In this document: piece by piece, positions 1 to 10,042 of the stretch
Numbering within the stretch: the first letter of the stretch is position 1
Layout of the letters: each line of letters starts with the position of its first letter
Assembly (NCBI GenBank): GCA_947442505.1
Contig: CANEVR010000010.1
Coordinates: 1 to 56,441, forward strand
Direction of reading: 5' to 3'
DNA: 56,441 nt
Source: Flavobacteriales bacterium
GTDB taxonomy: Bacteria; Bacteroidota; Bacteroidia; Flavobacteriales_D; Sanyastnellaceae
Notes under the pieces: model-generated
What the model was told of the DNA's origin: nothing
Databases searched by the model: none
Seen by the model: the letters and a program-made list of their open reading frames with translations, nothing else
Made by a program: the position numbers and the translations under genes

Positions 1-348
1 CTGCTCGGTAATTTTCCCCAATAAAACACTGCGCTTCATCATGGGAAATTCATTCTGCAAAAAATATTGCTTCAACAAACTATCCTGAGGAATGGCTGGT
101 GTATAACAAACCCAAATTTTTTCTACTGGGGTCAATCGAATCAAGGATGGGAGATGCAACAAATCATCTTCATAAGTGACATCAATGCCTTCCTGCTCCA
201 ATTGCTGCGTCAGTGGGGTACTTGTTTTATCATATCCCAATACAATATGCCCCTTGGCATGAAAGAATCTAGCCAAAGCAGACATACCAATTCCTCCAAT
301 GCCGAGAAAATAAAAAATGGTATCCTTACTCCAATGTTTATTCTGCAT
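1..348 (-). CDS. murC: UDP-N-acetylmuramate--L-alanine ligase, N-terminal part (cut by window edge)
   Basis: This is the first 116 codons of MurC, which adds L-alanine to UDP-MurNAc in the cytoplasm as the first step of the peptidoglycan stem peptide. I translated it from the minus strand: residues 15-24 read GIGGIGMSAL, the Rossmann-type nucleotide-binding loop diagnostic of MurC, followed by LGYDKTSTPLTQQLEQEG (residues 37-54), the usual start of the UMAF-binding domain. The ATG lies inside the last codons of murG, an 11-base overlap, which fits the overlapping style of the rest of this dcw operon. The frame stays open to base 1, so the ATPase and C-terminal domains lie outside the window. 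Identity is secure; only completeness is unknown. Confidence 0.93.
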   Translation of the reverse strand, partial: MQNKHWSKDTIFYFLGIGGIGMSALARFFHAKGHIVLGYDKTSTPLTQQLEQEGIDVTYEDDLLHLPSLIRLTPVEKIWVCYTPAIPQDSLLKQYFLQNEFPMMKRSVLLGKITEQ

Positions 349-1429
349 GACAATCTTTCTTCAGCTGGTTAACAATATCAGTACTTGCATTTGGTCGAGA
401 CCATAGTTGCATGTTCTTGGTCATCGTTGCAACATCCACTTTACCATCCAACAAATCCTTCAAGGTTGACATCCACATTTCTGACAATGATTTCTCACGT
501 ATCATCAATGCTGCTTGAGCTTCCACCAATGCCATGGCATTGTGAGTCTGATGATCCTCGGCTACATATGGTGAGGGTACAAAAATGGTTGGCTTGGCCA
601 CCAAGCACAATTCCGAAACAGACATTGCACCTGCCCTGCTGACAATAATATCTGCTGCAGCATATGCGTGATGCATCTCATGTATAAATGGCCCCACCCA
701 CAATCCCGGCGTTTCTTTCCATTTGCTTTGAGGCAAATAATTTTTTCCTGTCTGCCAAATCACTTGCACGTTCAATTCTAGTAACGCGTCTAAATTGGCC
801 TCCATGGTCCGGTTCATGGCACGCGCGCCCAAACTACCACCCACCATCAATATGGTTCTCTTTCCCGGTTGCAATCCAAAGTGAGACAAAGCTTCTAACT
901 TGGGATACCTTTCATTGTCCCAGACAAAACGAATGGGATTTCCCGTTTGCATGATTTTTTCTTTGGAAAAAAATCGCTCCATTCCAGGATACGCTGTGAA
1001 AATCCGTGTTGCCTTTTTTGACAATATTTTATTTGTAACTCCTGCAAATGAATTTTGCTCTTGAATAAAAATCTTCTTACCCAAAGCATGGGCTGCCCAC
1101 AATGTGGGGCCGCTGGCATATCCACCCACTCCAATGACTGCATCGGGCTTGAATTGCCAAATCAACTTGATGGCCAAAATCAAACTCCATAAAATTTTAA
1201 AGGGAAGCAATAAATTCTTCCAATTCAATTTGCGCTGAATACCTGCAATGGGCAGTCCAACAATGTTGTAACCAAACTGTGGAACCTTCTCCATTTCCAT
1301 CCTACCCTTGGCACCAACAAACAAAATCTGAATATTGGGATACTGCCTTTCCAATTCCTGCGCAATGGCGATGGCCGGGAAAATATGCCCGCCAGTTCCA
1401 CCTCCTGATATCACCACTTTATTGAGCAT
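338..1429 (-). CDS. murG: UDP-N-acetylglucosamine--N-acetylmuramyl-(pentapeptide) pyrophosphoryl-undecaprenol GlcNAc transferase
   Basis: MurG (363 aa) transfers GlcNAc onto lipid I to make lipid II on the inner face of the cytoplasmic membrane. The N-terminal glycine-rich loop GGGTGGHIFPA (residues 9-19) with the family histidine, the second-domain loop GGSLGARAMN, and the nucleotide-sugar motif SRAGAMSVSEL near residues 265-275 are all present. Length is typical for the family (about 355-370 aa). It overlaps ftsW by 11 bases upstream and murC by 11 bases downstream, so translation is probably coupled. Nothing appears missing or inserted. Confidence 0.97.
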   Translation of the reverse strand: MLNKVVISGGGTGGHIFPAIAIAQELERQYPNIQILFVGAKGRMEMEKVPQFGYNIVGLPIAGIQRKLNWKNLLLPFKILWSLILAIKLIWQFKPDAVIGVGGYASGPTLWAAHALGKKIFIQEQNSFAGVTNKILSKKATRIFTAYPGMERFFSKEKIMQTGNPIRFVWDNERYPKLEALSHFGLQPGKRTILMVGGSLGARAMNRTMEANLDALLELNVQVIWQTGKNYLPQSKWKETPGLWVGPFIHEMHHAYAAADIIVSRAGAMSVSELCLVAKPTIFVPSPYVAEDHQTHNAMALVEAQAALMIREKSLSEMWMSTLKDLLDGKVDVATMTKNMQLWSRPNASTDIVNQLKKDCHAE

Positions 1430-2591
1430 GCTGAACCTCCGTTGTTGGTTGTTCTTCTAAAAATTGATCTTCATCTACTTCGCCCTTGCCTCTTGTCACA
1501 CTAATGATCATAGCGATGGACAAACATGTAAATAAGGTGGAGGTACCTCCCAAACTAATGAGCGGCAAAGGCTGTCCTGTTGTTGGAAAAAGACTTACCG
1601 ACACCGACATATTGATCAATGCCTGTATGACGATAATGGAGGACAGTCCAAATACCATCAACTGTCCAAATCGAGAGGGACAAGTCAAAGCTGTCCGCAC
1701 CGCTCTAAAATAAAAACTCAAATAAAGCAAAATCAAGGACAAACCACCAGCAATCAATCCGTACTCCTCAATGATAAAAGCATAAATCATATCCGAATAA
1801 GGATGGGGCATAAAATTCCGAGAGGATCCAGTTCCGGGTCCTTTGGGAATCAATCCCCCAGAGTAAATGGCATATTTGGCCAAATCTGCTTGATAGTTTC
1901 CTTCCGCATCTCCTTCCACTTTGTTCAAAATCCTGTTCTTCCATGTACCATAACGAGGTAAAACTTTTTCAGGGCCATATTCACCCACGACAATCACCAA
2001 GGACAAAATCAAGCCGACTCCACCAATGATGGTCAACAAAAATTTCCATGGATAACCAGAAACCAGTAACATTAAGAAACAAACCAATCCCAACATTGCA
2101 CTGGTAGAAAAATTAGCAGGAAAAATCAACCCACATACCAATGCTATCGGAAGGACAATGGGCCAGAAGGTTCTGCTCCAATCTCCAAACTCAGACTGCC
2201 GCAGCGTGAGCATTCTCGCCAAATAAACCAACAATACCACTTTGGCCAAATCACTGGTTTGAAAAGAAATGCCCAAGCCCGGAATCTTTAGCCATCGGTC
2301 TGCATTGTTGATATTGGCTCCATACAAAAGTGTCACAGCCAACAGGCCTACAGTAATCCAAATCAATAGTTGAGAGAACTTAGAAAAATAACGGTAGTCG
2401 ATGCGGTGCACCACAAGCATAATGGCCCATCCACCCAGCAGCATCTCCATGTGTCTTCTCAGCACACCAAAACTACCTTCTGCATTTTTCCCTAACGTAG
2501 AAATTCCACTATATACCGCGAGAATAGATACCACAGTCAGCACCAATGCCACCATCCAGATAACCTTATCTCCTTTTAAATAGCGAAACAT
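1419..2591 (-). CDS. ftsW: SEDS-family peptidoglycan glycosyltransferase / cell-division protein
   Basis: This is a 390-aa polytopic membrane protein of the SEDS family. Hydrophobic segments run through its length, and the C-terminal block with SLFPTTGQPLPLISLGGTS (about residues 330-348) is the hallmark of FtsW/RodA proteins. Position between murD and murG in the dcw operon points to FtsW, the septal transglycosylase that works with the FtsI-type PBP encoded upstream, and not to RodA. It starts 9 bases after the murD stop. The C-terminal tail is short, acidic and hydrophilic (KGEVDEDQFLEEQ). FtsW is confident from synteny; SEDS membership is certain. Confidence 0.95.
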   Translation of the reverse strand: MFRYLKGDKVIWMVALVLTVVSILAVYSGISTLGKNAEGSFGVLRRHMEMLLGGWAIMLVVHRIDYRYFSKFSQLLIWITVGLLAVTLLYGANINNADRWLKIPGLGISFQTSDLAKVVLLVYLARMLTLRQSEFGDWSRTFWPIVLPIALVCGLIFPANFSTSAMLGLVCFLMLLVSGYPWKFLLTIIGGVGLILSLVIVVGEYGPEKVLPRYGTWKNRILNKVEGDAEGNYQADLAKYAIYSGGLIPKGPGTGSSRNFMPHPYSDMIYAFIIEEYGLIAGGLSLILLYLSFYFRAVRTALTCPSRFGQLMVFGLSSIIVIQALINMSVSVSLFPTTGQPLPLISLGGTSTLFTCLSIAMIISVTRGKGEVDEDQFLEEQPTTEVQHAQ

Positions 2592-2600
2592 AAAAAAAGC

Positions 2601-3950
2601 TTATAAACCTTTTACAGCCTTTTTGAACTGACGACCTCTGTCTTCATAGTTGTCAAACAAGTCAAAACTCGCGCAGGCAGGAGACAATAAAACAGTATCT
2701 CCTTCTTTGGCCAATTCATAAGCCACACGAACTGTATGCTCTGCATCAGTAGAGTCTACAATAGTATCTACTACTTTCTCAAAAGCCTTTCTGATCTTGC
2801 TGCTGTCCTTGGTCAAACAAATAATGGCCTTAACACGTTTAGAAACCAAAGGCAACAATTCATTGTAATCATTTCCTTTGTCCTGACCACCTGCAACCCA
2901 AATGATTGGGGTGTTGATGCTCTCCAAAGCATACCAGGCTGAATTGACATTGGTGGCCTTGCTGTCATTGATAAAGCTCACGCCGTGAACCTTTGCAACA
3001 AACTCCAAACGGTGTTCGACATTTTCAAAATTCTCTAAACTTTCACGAACAACCTCCTTGCGCAAGTCAAGAATTCTAGCCGCTACTCCCGCTGCCATTG
3101 AGTTGTTCAAATTGTGCTTTCCTTTTAAAGCTAATGAAGTGATTTTCATAATTACTGGGTTTTTATGGATGTTGATGTTGATGTTTTCATTTTGAACAAA
3201 GGCACCTTCAAATTCATTTCCTTCTTGAACATCATTCAAGGTGAAAGGAATCATTGTAGCACCGATTGTATTTTGAGACAAATACTTTTTGGTCTCTGGA
3301 TCGTCTTGACTATAGATGAAATAATCAGATGATGTCTGGTTTTGGGCTATTCTAAATTTGGAGGCCACATAATTCTCCATATTGTAATCATACCTATCCA
3401 AGTGATCGGGTGTGATGTTGGTCAAAATGGCAATGTCCGCCTTGAACTGAAACATGCCATCCAACTGAAAGCTGCTCAGTTCAAGCACAAACCAATCAGG
3501 TTGTTCACCGATTAACTGTCGAGCAAAACTCTTTCCAACGTTACCTCCCAATCCCACTTTCACTCCAGCACTTTTTAATATGTGATAAGTGAGCAAGGTT
3601 GTTGTGGTTTTTCCGTTGGAACCAGTGATGCAAATGGTCTTGGCATTGTTGTATGGAAAAGCAAATTCCATTTCTGAAACAACCGGAATTCCTTTGGTCA
3701 ATAGCGATTGAACAATGGCTACTTTTTCTGGAATACCAGGACTCTTCACCACCACGTCAGCATTTAGAATCAACTCCTCAGTATGCTGACCTTGCTCGTA
3801 GGCTATGCCATTGGCATCCATCTCGGCCGCATACTCTTGCTTGATCATTCCCTTATCCGAAACAAAAACGTCATAGCCGTGGTGCAAGCCCAAGAGCGCA
3901 GTGCCTGTTCCGCTCTCACCTCCACCCAATATGACCAAACGCTTTTTCAT
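2601..3950 (-). CDS. murD: UDP-N-acetylmuramoyl-L-alanine--D-glutamate ligase
   Basis: MurD (449 aa) adds D-glutamate to UDP-MurNAc-L-Ala in the cytoplasm. The N-terminal loop ILGGGESGTG (residues 7-16) and the ATP-binding P-loop GSNGKTTTT (110-118) are clear, with NITPDHLDRY and the central-domain HNLNN motif following. A longer reading would add 19 residues inside the end of mraY; I prefer the ATG of [11 protein letters not shown] because its A overlaps the mraY stop by one base (TAATG), the usual coupling in this operon, and because the family starts a few residues before the glycine-rich loop. Confidence 0.96.
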   Translation of the reverse strand: MKKRLVILGGGESGTGTALLGLHHGYDVFVSDKGMIKQEYAAEMDANGIAYEQGQHTEELILNADVVVKSPGIPEKVAIVQSLLTKGIPVVSEMEFAFPYNNAKTICITGSNGKTTTTLLTYHILKSAGVKVGLGGNVGKSFARQLIGEQPDWFVLELSSFQLDGMFQFKADIAILTNITPDHLDRYDYNMENYVASKFRIAQNQTSSDYFIYSQDDPETKKYLSQNTIGATMIPFTLNDVQEGNEFEGAFVQNENININIHKNPVIMKITSLALKGKHNLNNSMAAGVAARILDLRKEVVRESLENFENVEHRLEFVAKVHGVSFINDSKATNVNSAWYALESINTPIIWVAGGQDKGNDYNELLPLVSKRVKAIICLTKDSSKIRKAFEKVVDTIVDSTDAEHTVRVAYELAKEGDTVLLSPACASFDLFDNYEDRGRQFKKAVKGL

Positions 3951-5188
3951 TATCTGGTCTTTAAAGTGATGATGGTAACTACAGCCAAAATGATTCCGAC
4001 AATCCAAAAACGAGATACGATTTTGGCCTCATGCATTCCCTTCTTTTGAAAGTGATGATGCAAGGGAGACATCAAGAAAACTCTTCTTCCCTCTCCATAC
4101 TTTTTCTTGGTATACTTGAAATAAGCAACCTGAATAATGACAGATAAGTTCTCAATTAAAAAGATGCCACACAACACAGGAATCAGCAGCTCTTTTCTGA
4201 TAGCAATAGAAAACGTTGCGATGATTCCACCCAAGGCCAAACTTCCAGTATCACCCATGAAAACTTGTGCGGGATAAGAATTGTACCACAAGAAACCAAC
4301 ACATGACCCCACAAATGCCGCAATAAAAATGGTCAACTCACCACTGCGCGGGATGTACATGATGTTCAAGTAATCCGCAAAAATGTAGTTACCTGAAACG
4401 TAGGCCAAGATGGCCAATGTCACTCCAATGATTGCGCTTGAACCAGCCGCCAATCCATCTATACCATCTGTGATGTTGGCACCATTCGAAACGGCGGTCA
4501 CAATCAGAATCACCACCAATGTAAAAACAATCCAAAGTGACCAAGCATTGCGCCATGAAGCAGGCAACAACCAACTATAATCAAACTCATTGTCCTTGAT
4601 AAATGGAATGGTGGTCTTAATGTTTTTATTCTCCTCCCAATTGGCCACTGTACTTGATTGGCCAGTCTGCTCAACTGTTTCAGTTGTCGTAGCTTGGTGA
4701 TCCGTCCTTTCTTTGATGGTCACTGTTGGATTCCAGTACAACATGGAAGCCACAATGACACCTGCACCTATCTGACCAATAATCTTAAACTTCCCTGCCA
4801 ATCCTTCTTTATCCTTTTTGAAAACCTTGATGTAATCATCCATGAATCCAATCATCCCCAACCAAACTGTTGCAATCAACAAAGTTTGGATGTACACATT
4901 GGTCAAATCAGCAAACAACAATGTTGGAATAATGATGGACATGAGAATGATAATCCCACCCATTGTAGGCGTTCCTGTCTTCTGCATTTGCCCATCCAAT
5001 CCCAAATCACGAATGGTTTCCCCCACCTGCTTTCTGCGCAACCATCCAATCAAGTGCTTACCCATTACCATGGATATCACCAAAGAGACGATCACTGCTG
5101 CAGCCGCTCTAAAACTGAGGTACTGAATCAATCTTGCTCCCGCAAAATCAAAATGCACATCCAAATATTTGATCAAATGATAAATCAT
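3950..5188 (-). CDS. mraY: Phospho-N-acetylmuramoyl-pentapeptide-transferase
   Basis: MraY (412 aa) makes lipid I from UDP-MurNAc-pentapeptide and undecaprenyl phosphate in the cytoplasmic membrane. The family motifs are visible: GFMDDYIK with the catalytic aspartates, [24 protein letters not shown], and the histidine-rich [14 protein letters not shown] near the C terminus. It is about 50 residues longer than the E. coli enzyme; the extra length falls around residues 150-210, a hydrophilic, threonine- and glutamate-rich stretch between transmembrane segments that I believe is common in Bacteroidota MraY. Start and stop overlap murE (4 bases) and murD (1 base). Confidence 0.97.
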   Translation of the reverse strand: MIYHLIKYLDVHFDFAGARLIQYLSFRAAAAVIVSLVISMVMGKHLIGWLRRKQVGETIRDLGLDGQMQKTGTPTMGGIIILMSIIIPTLLFADLTNVYIQTLLIATVWLGMIGFMDDYIKVFKKDKEGLAGKFKIIGQIGAGVIVASMLYWNPTVTIKERTDHQATTTETVEQTGQSSTVANWEENKNIKTTIPFIKDNEFDYSWLLPASWRNAWSLWIVFTLVVILIVTAVSNGANITDGIDGLAAGSSAIIGVTLAILAYVSGNYIFADYLNIMYIPRSGELTIFIAAFVGSCVGFLWYNSYPAQVFMGDTGSLALGGIIATFSIAIRKELLIPVLCGIFLIENLSVIIQVAYFKYTKKKYGEGRRVFLMSPLHHHFQKKGMHEAKIVSRFWIVGIILAVVTIITLKTR

Positions 5189-6648
5189 TGCGCCTGCTGT
5201 TTAAGTATTTCTTGTACCATTTGATAATCGTCAAATGGATGCTTTACCCCTTGTATTTCTTGGTATTTCTCGTGGCCCTTACCTGCAATCAAAACAATAT
5301 CTCCAGGTTGTGCTAAAGAACAAGCTGCAGCAATGGCTTCATCGCGATTAACCATGGTCAATACTTTCCTTTTCTCAATAGGATCCAAGCCATTGACTAT
5401 CTCTTGGATAATTTCCTTGGGCTCTTCACTTCTGGGATTGTCACTGGTGACAATTACTTTGTTGGCCTTGGTACAAGCAATCTGTCCCATGATGGGGCGT
5501 TTGGCAGCGTCCCTATCTCCACCGCAACCCATCACACAAATCAATTGCTCGTTCCCACCTCGAATAGCATTTATAGTATCCAACACATTGGACAATGCAT
5601 CTGGTGTATGCGCATAGTCCACTATGGCAATGACCCCTGTTTGAGATCGGAAATATTGAAATCTTCCCTCTGGTGCCTTTAGGGTGCTCAAAACAGTAAG
5701 TACGCTCATCTCATCCCATCCCAATTGCATAGCAATTCCATATACTGCCAATAAATTGTAGGCATTAAACTCTCCAATCAATTGGGTATACACTTCATGG
5801 TGCTGTATGGTCAAGGACAATCCTGAAAGCGCATTCTCGATGATGCGCGCGCGATAATTCGCCATGGACTGCAAAGCATAGGTGTACACCTTACCCTTGC
5901 AATTTTGGACAATCACTTCTGCATGCCGATCATCCGCATTGACAACAGCAAAGGCTTTGCTTCCCAATCCATCAAACAACATTTTCTTGGCGTGGATATA
6001 AGCATTAAAAGTCCCGTGGTAATCCAAATGATCATGCGTAATGTTGGTAAATGCTGCTCCTCTAAACTGAAGACCTGAGGTTCGTCTTTGATCCAACGCA
6101 TGTGACGACACTTCCATAAAAACATGGGTGCAACCGGCTTCAACCATTTGTCCCAATAACTTTTGCAACTCCACTGCATTGGGTGTCGTGTGTGTTGCTG
6201 GAATCAATTGTGAATTGACTTTATTGACAACCGTCGACAACAATCCCGTCTTATTTCCCAATGCCATGGACAGCTCGTAACACAACGTCGCAACGGTTGT
6301 TTTTCCATTGGTTCCGGTAATACCAATCACCGCAAGCTTCTCCGATGGATTATCATAATAATTAGCTGCCAATATTCCCAATGACTCAGCAGAGTCACTA
6401 ACCTTCACGTAAGTAATTTCCGGACGCAGGTCGGCAGGCAATTGCTCACAAAGAATACAATTCGCTCCCTTCTCTATGGCTTTTTCTATAAACAAATGCC
6501 CATCAGAAACACTACCCTTTATCGCAACAAAAAGGAAGAATGGTCGCACCTCCCTGGAGTCCATGGTAATGCCTTCAGTGGCAATGTGTGTGCTTCCCAC
6601 CACTTCATCAATGCGCACTTTGTACAATATGTCTTTCAACAATTTCAT
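5185..6648 (-). CDS. murE: UDP-N-acetylmuramoyl-L-alanyl-D-glutamate--2,6-diaminopimelate ligase
   Basis: MurE (487 aa) adds the third stem-peptide residue to UDP-MurNAc-L-Ala-D-Glu. It shows the substrate-binding N-terminal domain ([18 protein letters not shown], residues 28-45), the P-loop GTNGKTT (112-118) and the central [10 protein letters not shown] motif. The C-terminal domain carries [10 protein letters not shown]; the DNPR signature is the accepted marker of enzymes that use meso-diaminopimelate, not lysine, so this organism probably has mDAP-type peptidoglycan. It overlaps ftsI and mraY by 4 bases each. Confidence 0.96.
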   Translation of the reverse strand: MKLLKDILYKVRIDEVVGSTHIATEGITMDSREVRPFFLFVAIKGSVSDGHLFIEKAIEKGANCILCEQLPADLRPEITYVKVSDSAESLGILAANYYDNPSEKLAVIGITGTNGKTTVATLCYELSMALGNKTGLLSTVVNKVNSQLIPATHTTPNAVELQKLLGQMVEAGCTHVFMEVSSHALDQRRTSGLQFRGAAFTNITHDHLDYHGTFNAYIHAKKMLFDGLGSKAFAVVNADDRHAEVIVQNCKGKVYTYALQSMANYRARIIENALSGLSLTIQHHEVYTQLIGEFNAYNLLAVYGIAMQLGWDEMSVLTVLSTLKAPEGRFQYFRSQTGVIAIVDYAHTPDALSNVLDTINAIRGGNEQLICVMGCGGDRDAAKRPIMGQIACTKANKVIVTSDNPRSEEPKEIIQEIVNGLDPIEKRKVLTMVNRDEAIAAACSLAQPGDIVLIAGKGHEKYQEIQGVKHPFDDYQMVQEILKQQAQ

Positions 6649-8741
6649 TGCAATTGAAGATGTATGGTTGAACCTTTTTTTACTGCGGTACCAGGCTGTA
6701 CACCCTGACTCACTACCCTTCCTTTTCCTGAGACTTTATAATGATATCCTGCTTGATGCAAGGCTTGCAAAGCATCTCTCATACCCATACCCAAACAGTT
6801 GGGCACTATACCTTCTCTCACATGCATCGTTGTCAACGATGCGCTGTGATCATCTCTGGTCAAATAACTCCAATCAGAACCGTTGTCTTTTGGGATAACC
6901 GGCAATCCAAACGCGGTCATTAAAGCATGTGAATTTTTCACCATGCCTGGTCTTAGATTAGGCATGATCGATGGACCAGTGGCTACCCAATTGTTGCCAT
7001 GAATGTCCAATGTGGTGGCATAAATTTTATCCGCCAATTCTCTAAATACGGGAGCAGCAACCTTAGAGGCATAATAAACACCCCTAGGATCTTCAATCAC
7101 AACAATGCAAGAATATCTAGGCTTATCTGCTGGAAAATACCCAACAAAAGATGCACGGTAACGGTTCAACTGATAATGTCCATTCTTCCACAACCAACTG
7201 GTTCCGGTTTTACCAGCTACCTTATAAGGTGACTGTTTAAAGGCCTCATAGGCAGTTCCGCCTGGCTCACCAACACCTTCCATCATCTTGCGGCATTGCT
7301 CGATGGTATGGGCAGATGCAATATTGTCTCGTAAAACAACAGCATCAAGGTTTGCGATTTTTCCGTTGGATTGCTTGACTCCCTGAACAAATGATGGCCT
7401 AACCATCTTACCTCCATTGGCAACTGCATTGTAAAAGGCCAAAATCTGTATGGGCGCAAAAGCAACTTCGTAACCAATAGACATTTGAGTCAAACTATTG
7501 GCACTCCATTTCTCGTCCTTCACTGAGGCATACACACTGGGTCTGCCTTCTCCTTTTAGATCAATACCCAACGTACTTCCCAATCCAAATCCATTCAAGT
7601 AATCCAAGAATTTTTGAGGCTTGGACGCAAATGATTTCCTAACACCTAATGCAGTTCCCACGTTGGACGATTTGGCAAATACATCCTTAATGGATATGCT
7701 TCCATACCCACCTTGGTGACTATCGTGAAGAACCACTCCGTTAAAATTTCGCTCTCCATTCCCAGTATTAACTGTATCATCAATGGAGATACTTCCCTCT
7801 TCCAAAGCAGCCATCAAGCTCATCAATTTCATGGTAGATCCTGGTTCTACAGATTGACTGATCGCATAGTTCATCAACTCAGAATAAGTGCTGTCCTTGG
7901 TTCGACCCAAATTGGCGATTGCCCTGACATAACCGGTCTCCACTTCCATCAATATGGCACATCCCCACTCTCCATTCAATGAGTCCAATTGCTTGCGCAA
8001 TGCATGTTCTGCAACATCCTGCAAATGCACATCAATGGTTGCTACGATATCCAAACCAGGAATGGGCTCCTGAATGAACTCATCCGTCATTGGTTTCCAA
8101 ACGCTTCCTGGAATCAACTCTTGTAATTGTTTACCTGGTCGCCCAGATAAAATTGAATCATAAGACAACTCCAATCCAACATTATCAGATTCCCTGAACA
8201 ACCCAATGGTTCTGGATGCCAAACTTCCATATGGCTTCACGCGCTTCTTGGTTTCTTCAAAAACAAATCCGGTGCGATTCCTTCCCTTCTTCACATAACT
8301 CAATCGCTTAAATGAATTCAACTCCTGAAAAGTCATATTCTTGACCAACAACTCATATCTTGACTTCTTGCGAATTGCACTTTCTAGCAAACGCACAAAA
8401 TCTCGCTTGGAACGTTTTGGATCTATGCCATGCAACACAACAGCCAATGAATCTTTGGCATCATCAAAAGCCTCCTTGTCTTGCATGGCCTGGGTGTCCC
8501 AACGCAATGCATATTCAGAAACAGTAGTCGCTAACAAGCTGCCATCAGACGACCATATTTGACCACGTGTAGGCTCTATTGACCTGACTTTACTGGTGAA
8601 TGAAGAAGCCAATGCTGTTGCATTTTCATCTGGTATAAACTGCAACATAGCGGCCTTTCCCAAAATGGATGCTCCCACCAATATCAACAACACAAAAATG
8701 ACATAGGTCCACGTGCTATTTATTTTCACCGCGCTGCTCAT
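6645..8741 (-). CDS. ftsI: Division-specific transpeptidase (PBP2/PBP3, FtsI-like) with C-terminal PASTA domain
   Basis: A 698-aa class B penicillin-binding protein that cross-links septal peptidoglycan in the periplasm. There is one N-terminal membrane anchor (about residues 11-35), a dimerisation/pedestal region (50-220), then the transpeptidase domain with the active-site motif STMK (302-305), SSN (358-360) and KTGT (511-514). The last 65 or so residues (VPNCLGMGMRDALQALHQAG onward, ending LQLQ) form a single PASTA module, as in Spo VD-type and Bacteroidota FtsI proteins. It follows ftsL with a 4-base overlap. Family is certain; division role is inferred from dcw context. Confidence 0.95.
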   Translation of the reverse strand: MSSAVKINSTWTYVIFVLLILVGASILGKAAMLQFIPDENATALASSFTSKVRSIEPTRGQIWSSDGSLLATTVSEYALRWDTQAMQDKEAFDDAKDSLAVVLHGIDPKRSKRDFVRLLESAIRKKSRYELLVKNMTFQELNSFKRLSYVKKGRNRTGFVFEETKKRVKPYGSLASRTIGLFRESDNVGLELSYDSILSGRPGKQLQELIPGSVWKPMTDEFIQEPIPGLDIVATIDVHLQDVAEHALRKQLDSLNGEWGCAILMEVETGYVRAIANLGRTKDSTYSELMNYAISQSVEPGSTMKLMSLMAALEEGSISIDDTVNTGNGERNFNGVVLHDSHQGGYGSISIKDVFAKSSNVGTALGVRKSFASKPQKFLDYLNGFGLGSTLGIDLKGEGRPSVYASVKDEKWSANSLTQMSIGYEVAFAPIQILAFYNAVANGGKMVRPSFVQGVKQSNGKIANLDAVVLRDNIASAHTIEQCRKMMEGVGEPGGTAYEAFKQSPYKVAGKTGTSWLWKNGHYQLNRYRASFVGYFPADKPRYSCIVVIEDPRGVYYASKVAAPVFRELADKIYATTLDIHGNNWVATGPSIMPNLRPGMVKNSHALMTAFGLPVIPKDNGSDWSYLTRDDHSASLTTMHVREGIVPNCLGMGMRDALQALHQAGYHYKVSGKGRVVSQGVQPGTAVKKGSTIHLQLQ

Positions 8742-9130
8742 TTCTTCTGTGTGGTATCGATGTATTCCAAAACAATAGGCGGCTTAGACAATTCCTTCAA
8801 ACCGATATTCTCAATATCCTTGGCCACCTCACTCTGTCTTCTTTTGGTCTCTAAGGCGCTCATTTGCTCATTGTAGATGGTGCGCTGCTCATTGAGCTCT
8901 TTCTCATGCTTGATAATGAGCTTATGATAATCCTCAAATTTGTATTGTAAAGCAATATCCAAAATCAGCAATACAGCTATAAATCCAATCAAACCCAGGT
9001 GCTTTTGAACCCATTCACTGGTCAAAATATCCCCTCCAAAAACAGCAGCAACAAATCCCTTCTTGGACTTTACGTCAGAGGCATTATTCACTTGAGTCGG
9101 AGTTTCTATATGTTCTGAATTTTGACTCAT
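8738..9130 (-). CDS. ftsL: FtsL-like bitopic cell-division protein
   Basis: A 130-aa bitopic protein: a hydrophilic N-terminal part of about 45 residues, one transmembrane helix (LGLIGFIAVLLILDIALQY, about residues 46-64), then a charged helix with heptad character (YHKLIIKHEKELNEQRTIYNEQMSALE) that looks like a short coiled coil. FtsL proteins share this plan, with little sequence conservation, and recruit the FtsW/FtsI synthase. Its slot between rsmH and ftsI is the conserved ftsL position, and it overlaps both by 4 bases. The name rests on position and topology more than on sequence similarity. Confidence 0.82.
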   Translation of the reverse strand: MSQNSEHIETPTQVNNASDVKSKKGFVAAVFGGDILTSEWVQKHLGLIGFIAVLLILDIALQYKFEDYHKLIIKHEKELNEQRTIYNEQMSALETKRRQSEVAKDIENIGLKELSKPPIVLEYIDTTQKK

Positions 9131-10041
9131 GCTAACTTTTCCGCGATGCGCATTTTGGCGCTTCTAGCGCGCGAATTATCATTGATCTCCTCTGCTGAAG
9201 GCAGAATGGGCTTGGCATTCAATGGCTTGAACGGTCTAATAATGTTGCCAAAAAAATCTTTCTCCAATTGATCTTCCACATTCCCACTTCTGAAGAATGA
9301 TTTTACCATTCTATCTTCCAAGCTGTGGTAAGAAATAACAACAACACGACCACCCACTTCTACATAATCTTTCAATTGTGATAGAAAAGTCTCGAGCACT
9401 TCCATTTCTTGATTGACCTCAATGCGCAATGCCTGAAAAACCTGAGCCAAGTATTGATGATGAAACTTCCAATCTTCATCACCAATCAATACATGAATCA
9501 ATTCATGCGTGGTGCGAATGGGACGCGCATTGACCATTTTGTGCGCCGCAACATGCGGACGATCAACCTCACCATACACACGTAAAATTCGTATTAAATC
9601 CTCTACGGGATAAGTATTCACCACTGTGCTGGCATTCAATTCAGCATGCTGATTCATGCGCATATCCAATGGGGCGTCAAAACGAAAACTAAAACCGCGA
9701 TCAGCAGTATCAAACTGATGACTGCTCACGCCTAGATCTGCTAAAATCCCGTTGACTTTTTTTACACCGTTAAAACGCAACCAATTTTTGGCATCGCGAA
9801 AATTCTCTTTGATTAATGTAAACTGAGCGCTCTGCGGAGCATTTGCCCATGCATCGCTGTCTTGATCAAAAGAAAATAATTTACCCGTTGTTAAATGTGA
9901 CAAAATCTCTTGGGTGTGACCTGCAGCACCCATGGTGACATCCACATACGTTCCTGTTGGATCAATTTGCAAAGCTTCGATACTTTCTTGGAGCAAAACA
10001 GCCCGATGATAAGAAGACTGGTTCATCTCGCTCGTCTCCAT
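9127..10041 (-). CDS. rsmH: 16S rRNA (cytosine(1402)-N(4))-methyltransferase
   Basis: RsmH (MraW) methylates N4 of C1402 in 16S rRNA. Visible motifs are YHRAVLLQESIEAL near the N terminus, the SAM-binding segment YVDVTMGAAGHTQEIL, ILADLGVSSHQFD, GFSFRFDAPLDMRMN and the late VISYHSLEDRMVKSFF, the full set for this family. Start choice is open: an ATG at 10068 would overlap mraZ by 26 bases, the ATG used here (METSEMNQ) lies one base past the mraZ stop, and a third at 10026 (MNQSSYHRAVL) is closest to the usual family N terminus. Second gene of the dcw operon. Confidence 0.94.
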   Translation of the reverse strand: METSEMNQSSYHRAVLLQESIEALQIDPTGTYVDVTMGAAGHTQEILSHLTTGKLFSFDQDSDAWANAPQSAQFTLIKENFRDAKNWLRFNGVKKVNGILADLGVSSHQFDTADRGFSFRFDAPLDMRMNQHAELNASTVVNTYPVEDLIRILRVYGEVDRPHVAAHKMVNARPIRTTHELIHVLIGDEDWKFHHQYLAQVFQALRIEVNQEMEVLETFLSQLKDYVEVGGRVVVISYHSLEDRMVKSFFRSGNVEDQLEKDFFGNIIRPFKPLNAKPILPSAEEINDNSRARSAKMRIAEKLA

Positions 10042-10042
10042 T

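Noticed and set aside
4658-5224. 188-aa open frame on the plus strand opposite mraY and the end of murE
   Set aside because: Antisense shadow of strongly conserved mraY; cysteine- and histidine-rich low-quality translation with no motif.
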